Positions 59,974 through 64,000 of a stretch of DNA of 64,000 nt are shown in pieces; the first letter of the stretch is position 1, and each line of letters opens with the position of its first letter. Position numbers and translations under genes: made by a program. The notes under the pieces are model-generated. The model saw only the letters and a program-made list of their open reading frames with translations. It had not been told where the DNA came from and made no database searches. Origin of the DNA: Paracoccus isoporae (lineage in GTDB: Bacteria > Pseudomonadota > Alphaproteobacteria > Rhodobacterales > Rhodobacteraceae); contig NZ_FNAH01000001.1 in the NCBI RefSeq assembly GCF_900101865.1, forward strand, positions 310,001 through 374,000. The letters are read 5' to 3'.

Positions 59974-60593
59974 CTCCGCTGCGCTTTTATATTGCCAGGC
60001 TGATGGGCAATGACGACATGCTCTCGAGCCTGTCGGTCCCGCGGGACGAGCTTCTCGGGACACTTCGCGGCAAGTCGGTCGCGCTTGTAGGCAATGCCCG
60101 CGCTCTGTCAGGCGGCACGCAGGGGGCGGAGATCGACGACCATGACCGGGTGGTGCGGATCAACCTCGCGCCCATGCCATCCCCGGAGAGCCATGGCCGC
60201 CGGACCGACTGGCTGGGTCTGGCGACCCGCCTGCCCCGCTCCGAACGGGCACGGATCGACCCCGCGCGCATCCTGTGGATGTCGCATAAGCGCAAGCGGC
60301 TCGATCATCGCAGCGCGCATACGGACGGGTTCTATCTTCACCCGCGCGCTGATTACGACGCGCTGCGCGACACGCTTGGCGCGCAACCCACGACGGGGGC
60401 GATGCTGATCGAGCTGCTGCTGCGCTCCGAGCTGGCGCGGCTGGATCTCTACGGCTTCGACTTCTTCGCCTCGAAATCGCTGTCGGGCAGTCGGTCGGCC
60501 GAGCAGGTGCCGCATGATTTCACCGGAGAGGCCGACTGGGTGAACCGCCTGCGTCAGCGCGATCCGCGGCTCAAGCTGCACCCGCCCGGCTGA
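59970..60593 (+). CDS. GT29-like (sialyltransferase-fold) protein
   Basis: 207-aa protein with a GT29-like sialyl motif: KSVALVGNARALSGGTQGAE followed by IDDHDRVVRINLAP. A later segment PTTGAMLIELLLRSE and LYGFDFF matches small bacterial members of that group. GT29 enzymes use CMP-sialic acid in animals; the bacterial donors are mostly unknown. It starts at GTG, overlapping the GT4 gene stop by 4 nt. With its neighbour it probably builds a surface glycan. Confidence 0.78.
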   Translation: MTPLRFYIARLMGNDDMLSSLSVPRDELLGTLRGKSVALVGNARALSGGTQGAEIDDHDRVVRINLAPMPSPESHGRRTDWLGLATRLPRSERARIDPARILWMSHKRKRLDHRSAHTDGFYLHPRADYDALRDTLGAQPTTGAMLIELLLRSELARLDLYGFDFFASKSLSGSRSAEQVPHDFTGEADWVNRLRQRDPRLKLHPPG

Positions 60594-60622
60594 CCGCTCC
60601 GGCGGTGTCGTCTCGCCAGCCG

Positions 60623-63028
60623 TCAGCTTCGCAACACGCCGCCCGTCGCCTTCGCAACCTTCTCCACGATCTTTGCAGAAACCGCTTCGATCTCGGCATC
60701 GGTCAGGGTCTTGTCGCGCGGTTGCAGCCTGGCCGTGATCGCCACGGATTTCTTGCCCGGACCCATCTGCGCCTCGGCCTTCTCGCCCGCGAACTGGTCG
60801 AACACCCGCACGCTGTCGATCAGCGCCTTATCGGCACCGGCCGCTGCATTGACCAGCTTCAGCGCCTCGACATCGTGATCGACGACAAAGGCGAAATCGC
60901 GTTCGACCGACTGCAATGCCGAGGCGTCGAGCGCGGGGCGCGTGGTGGTGCGGGATTTCGGCAGCGGGATATTCGGGATATGGATGGTGAAGGCGACCGC
61001 CGGGCCCTTCACATCCATTTCGCGCAGGATCTTCGGATGAACCTCGCCAAAGCTTGCCAACCGGTTCGGCCCAAGCTGGATATTGCCCGACCGGCCAGGA
61101 TGCCACCAGCCATCAAGCTTGCGGTCGATCTGGAACTTCGCCGGGGCACCTATCTCCGACAGGATGGCTTCGGCATCTGCCTTGGCGTAATAGATGTCCA
61201 CGGATCGGCGCGAGCCATAGGCGTCGCGCGGCGCGGTCGAGCCAACAAGCAAACCGCTGAGCTGCAACGCCTGCTCCCCCGGTTCACCGCCCGAGAAAAC
61301 CGGGCCGCATTCAAACAGCGCCAGATCACCAAAGCCGCGCGCCTGATTGCGCGCCGCCGCCGCCAGAAGACCGGGCAGCAGATCCGGCCGCAGATGCGTC
61401 ATTTCGGAGCTGATCGGGTTTTCCAGCCGCACAGCGTCATCGCCGCCGCCGAACAGCGCCGCCGCCTTCGCGTCGATGAAGCTGTAGGTGACGCATTCGT
61501 TGTATCCAAGCCCGGCCGCCATGCGCCGCGCCGCACGCTCGCGCCGCTGCAGCGGGGTCAGCACCGGCTGGGGCACACCCGCTTGCGGGCGCGGCATCGG
61601 CCTGCCGACCAGCCGGGTCAGGCTGGCCACGCGCGCGACCTCTTCGATCAGGTCGGCCTCGCCCTGCACATCGGGGCGCCAGCTCGGGACATGGGCCATG
61701 TCACCGTCCATGCGAAAGCCCAACGCCTCCAGCGTCTGGCGCTGCACGGTCTCGTCGATCTCCATGCCGACCAGGCTGACGACGCGCCCGGTATCCAGCC
61801 GATAGGCGCGGGCATGATCGGGCGCCTCTCCGGCAATGACCGGCCCGGAGGCTTCGCCGCCGCAGAGATCCATCACCATCTGCGTGGCCAGGTTGAGGCC
61901 GGGAAGGGTGAAGTCCGGGTCCACGCCGCGCTCGAACCGATACCGCGCGTCGGAGTTGATCTTCAGCGCGCGTCCGGTGGCGGCGGTGCTGATCGGGTCG
62001 AAATACGCCGCCTCGATGAACACGTCGGTCGTCGTCTCATCCGCGCCGGTGGCTGCACCACCCATCACGCCTGCGATGGATTCCAGTCCAGTTTCGTCGC
62101 AGATCACCACCGCCCCCTCGGGCAGTCGGTATTCCCTGTCATCCAGCGCCAGCAGTTTCTCCCCGTGCCGTGCGGCGCGCAGATGCAGATCGCCCGGCAT
62201 CTTGGCAATGTCGAACACATGCAGCGGCCGGTTCAGGTCGTGGGTGAAATAATTGGTGATATCGACCAGCGAGTTGATCGGCCGCAAGCCGATGGCACGC
62301 AGGCGCTTCTGCATCCAGTCCGGCGAGGGGCCGTTCGTGACGCCCCGCACCACGCGGCCGGTGAAATAGGGCGCCTTGGCCGCGATCGCCGGGTCGATGC
62401 TGACATTGACCGGGCTGGCAAAGCTGCCCTCGATATTCGCCTCGGCAAGCGGTTTCAGTGTGCCCAGCCCGCGCGCCGCCAGGTCGCGGGCAATGCCGCG
62501 CACGCCGAGCGCGTCGGGGCGGTTGGGCGTGATGGCGATGTCGAAAATTGGATCGATCTTGTCGGGGGCATGTTCCGCCAGCCAATCGGTGAAACGCTGC
62601 CCGACCTCGCCCGAGGGGAGTTCGATGATGCCGTCATGTTCGTCCGAGAGTTCCAGCTCGCGTTCGGACGCCATCATGCCATGGCTCTCGACGCCGCGGA
62701 TCTTGCCGACGCTCAGCGTGGTGTCGATGCCTGGCACGTAATCGCCCGGCTTGGCCAGAACCCCGATCAAGCCGGTCTTGGCGTTCGGCGCGCCGCAGAC
62801 GATCTGTTTCTCGCCCTCATCCGTCTCGACCAGCAGCACCCGCAGCCGGTCTGCATCGGGATGCTGTTCGGCCGCGATGACCTTGGCAATCGTAAAGCCC
62901 GACAGCCGCGCGGCGGGATCGACGATCTCCTCGATCTCCAGCCCCAGATCGGTCAGAACCCGCCCGATCTCCTCCACCGAGGCATCGGTCTCCAGATGGT
63001 CTTTCAGCCAGGACAGGGTGAATTTCAT
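60623..63028 (-). CDS. pheT: Phenylalanyl-tRNA synthetase beta subunit
   Basis: 801-aa beta subunit. Domain order: N-terminal tRNA-binding OB domain (EQHPDADRLRVLLVETDEGE, IVCGAPNAKTG), B3/B4 editing domain (ITPNRPDALGVRGIARDLAA; NPISSEMTHLRPDLLPGLL), B5, catalytic-like core and C-terminal anticodon-binding B8 domain (ARLQPRDKTLTDAEIEAVS). AAGGTGCGCC precedes the ATG. pheS lies about 37 kb away on the same strand instead of adjacent. Confidence 0.97.
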   Translation of the reverse strand: MKFTLSWLKDHLETDASVEEIGRVLTDLGLEIEEIVDPAARLSGFTIAKVIAAEQHPDADRLRVLLVETDEGEKQIVCGAPNAKTGLIGVLAKPGDYVPGIDTTLSVGKIRGVESHGMMASERELELSDEHDGIIELPSGEVGQRFTDWLAEHAPDKIDPIFDIAITPNRPDALGVRGIARDLAARGLGTLKPLAEANIEGSFASPVNVSIDPAIAAKAPYFTGRVVRGVTNGPSPDWMQKRLRAIGLRPINSLVDITNYFTHDLNRPLHVFDIAKMPGDLHLRAARHGEKLLALDDREYRLPEGAVVICDETGLESIAGVMGGAATGADETTTDVFIEAAYFDPISTAATGRALKINSDARYRFERGVDPDFTLPGLNLATQMVMDLCGGEASGPVIAGEAPDHARAYRLDTGRVVSLVGMEIDETVQRQTLEALGFRMDGDMAHVPSWRPDVQGEADLIEEVARVASLTRLVGRPMPRPQAGVPQPVLTPLQRRERAARRMAAGLGYNECVTYSFIDAKAAALFGGGDDAVRLENPISSEMTHLRPDLLPGLLAAAARNQARGFGDLALFECGPVFSGGEPGEQALQLSGLLVGSTAPRDAYGSRRSVDIYYAKADAEAILSEIGAPAKFQIDRKLDGWWHPGRSGNIQLGPNRLASFGEVHPKILREMDVKGPAVAFTIHIPNIPLPKSRTTTRPALDASALQSVERDFAFVVDHDVEALKLVNAAAGADKALIDSVRVFDQFAGEKAEAQMGPGKKSVAITARLQPRDKTLTDAEIEAVSAKIVEKVAKATGGVLRS

Positions 63029-63048
63029 GGCGCACCTTGAATGAGAGG

Positions 63049-63071
63049 CGCTCGCCCCGTCGGGGCGAGCG
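63049..63071. terminator. Hairpin between the second AGCS symporter gene and pheT
   Basis: An 11-bp perfect palindromic stem CGCTCGCCCCG / CGGGGCGAGCG around a single T. It lies 66 nt downstream of the symporter stop, on its strand. T tracts are weak, so it may be a terminator or a processing hairpin. Confidence 0.5.
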
Positions 63072-63136
63072 TCGGTTTCATGCCTTCAACAATCCGCAGG
63101 CCGGGGCGTCAACCCCGCGCTTGCGGCAAATGCGGC

Positions 63137-64000
63137 TCAGCGGTCGTTCCGGTCCAGATATTCGCGGGTCAGCATGACCACGACCGGCGACAGCGCGATC
63201 AGCGAAATCAGGTTCGGAATCGCCATCAGCGCGTTCAGCGTGTCCGCCACCAGCCAGGCGAAGTCCAGCGTCACCACCGTGCCGACGAAGACCGAGACGG
63301 TCCAGAGCACCCGGAACGGCAACTCGGCCTTGGCGCCGAACAGGAACTCCCAGCATTTCTCGCCATAGAAGGCCCAGCCGAGGATGGTGGTGAACGCGAA
63401 TACCGAAAGCAACAGCGCCAGAAGCTCCGAGCCGAAGCCCGGCAGCGCCGCCTCGAACGCCGCGGCCGACAGCGCCGCGCCGGATTCGCCGGTCGTCCAG
63501 ACACCGGTGACCATGATGGCGAGCGCGGTCATCGTGCAGATGATGATCGTGTCGATGAAGGTGCCCATCATGCCGATCATGCCCGAATAGACCGGATCGC
63601 GGGTCGCACCGGCCGCCTGCGCGATACCGGCGGTGCCGAGACCCGCCTCGTTCGAGAAGATGCCGCGCGCCACGCCGAAGCGGATGCCGTGCATCACCGC
63701 CGCGCCCGCGAAGCCGCCAACCGCCGATGTCGGCGAGAAGGCCGAGGTGATGATCGTCATCAGCGCCCCCGGAAGCGCCGTCAGGTTCAGCAGCAGGATG
63801 ATGCCCACCGCGATCACATAGATGACCGCCATGGCCGGGATCAGCTTTTCGGCGACCGCGCCGATCCGCCTGATCCCGCCCAGGATCACCGCGCCGGTCA
63901 GCACCGCCAGCACCACGCCGCTCACCCAGGTCGGCAGGCCGAACGCGGTGCCCATCGCCTCGGAGATCGAGTTCGACTGCACCATGTTGCCGATCCCGAA
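63137..64000 (-). CDS. Alanine/sodium symporter, AGCS family, 5' end beyond the window
   Basis: C-terminal 287 codons of an AGCS symporter; the frame stays open to base 64000, so the start lies outside. Motifs: GVARGIFSNEAGLGTAGIAQ, GMMGTFIDTIIICTMTALAI, FTTILGWAFYGEKCWEFLF and a final helix before TREYLDRNDR. It is a paralogue of the symporter at 24-25.5 kb, with a shorter C-terminus. It imports alanine, glycine or a related amino acid with sodium. pheT follows on the same strand. Confidence 0.92.
   Translation of the reverse strand, partial: FGIGNMVQSNSISEAMGTAFGLPTWVSGVVLAVLTGAVILGGIRRIGAVAEKLIPAMAVIYVIAVGIILLLNLTALPGALMTIITSAFSPTSAVGGFAGAAVMHGIRFGVARGIFSNEAGLGTAGIAQAAGATRDPVYSGMIGMMGTFIDTIIICTMTALAIMVTGVWTTGESGAALSAAAFEAALPGFGSELLALLLSVFAFTTILGWAFYGEKCWEFLFGAKAELPFRVLWTVSVFVGTVVTLDFAWLVADTLNALMAIPNLISLIALSPVVVMLTREYLDRNDR

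Noticed and set aside
60605..63040. 811-codon frame opposite pheT
   Set aside because: Antisense mirror of an intact pheT gene; its length reflects codon bias, not a protein.

Overview
The window looks like a piece of the main chromosome of an alphaproteobacterium in the Rhodobacteraceae, most like Paracoccus/Rhodobacter. The reasons are the high G+C content, dense gene packing with many ATGA/TGATG/TAGTG overlaps, three-gene TRAP transporters, and family-typical proteins such as the ilvE-petP-petR neighbourhood, the long L9 and FtsEX next to a zinc-ribbon protein. About 60 protein genes and one tRNA-Leu(UAG) can be supported. Most of the window is housekeeping.

Layout: 0-8 kb holds a YceI protein, rpsF-rpsR-rplI, a YihY membrane protein, tRNA-Leu, tig and the nitrogen genes glnB-glnA. 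8.1-10.5 kb is a visibly A+T-richer accessory island: an iterated 11-bp repeat, then a two-gene TcmP/DUF5131 (Gp37/Gp68-like) system. 10.6-22.1 kb is transport and sugar-acid metabolism: a DsbA-like protein, a TRAP transporter, an Fsr-like MFS pump, gluconokinase, then a divergent regulon (gntR-dctPQM one way, an enolase-superfamily dehydratase plus an SDR dehydrogenase the other) around a near-palindromic operator. 22.4-31 kb has pheS with a coupled PemK/MazF-like gene, an alanine/sodium symporter, hisC, a zinc-ribbon protein, ftsEX, plsC and a small lipoprotein. 31-45 kb has metH, metG, a TauE/SafE exporter with a damaged end, arginase, an MFS pump, an XpaC-like protein, truA, a stand-alone alkane hydroxylase, ilvE and petP-petR. 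45-57 kb has valS, DUF1992, a lipid kinase, a phosphoesterase, dapB, rbfA, a NAGPA-like protein, truB, a GNAT enzyme, an NlpC/P60 hydrolase and an M17 peptidase. 57-64 kb has carbonic anhydrase, an MFS transporter, a GT4 glycosyltransferase, a GT29-like protein, pheT, and the 3' part of a second alanine/sodium symporter that runs off the window.

The strongest candidate for something undescribed is the 8.1-10.5 kb island. TcmP carries methyltransferase-like motifs, its partner carries a three-cysteine motif suggesting an iron-sulfur cluster, and just upstream lies a perfect match to the alphaproteobacterial LexA box (GTTC-N7-GTTC). Together these suggest a DNA-damage-inducible nucleic-acid repair, modification or defence module. 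The functions of both proteins, the LexA control and the role of the repeat array are inferences and are untested.
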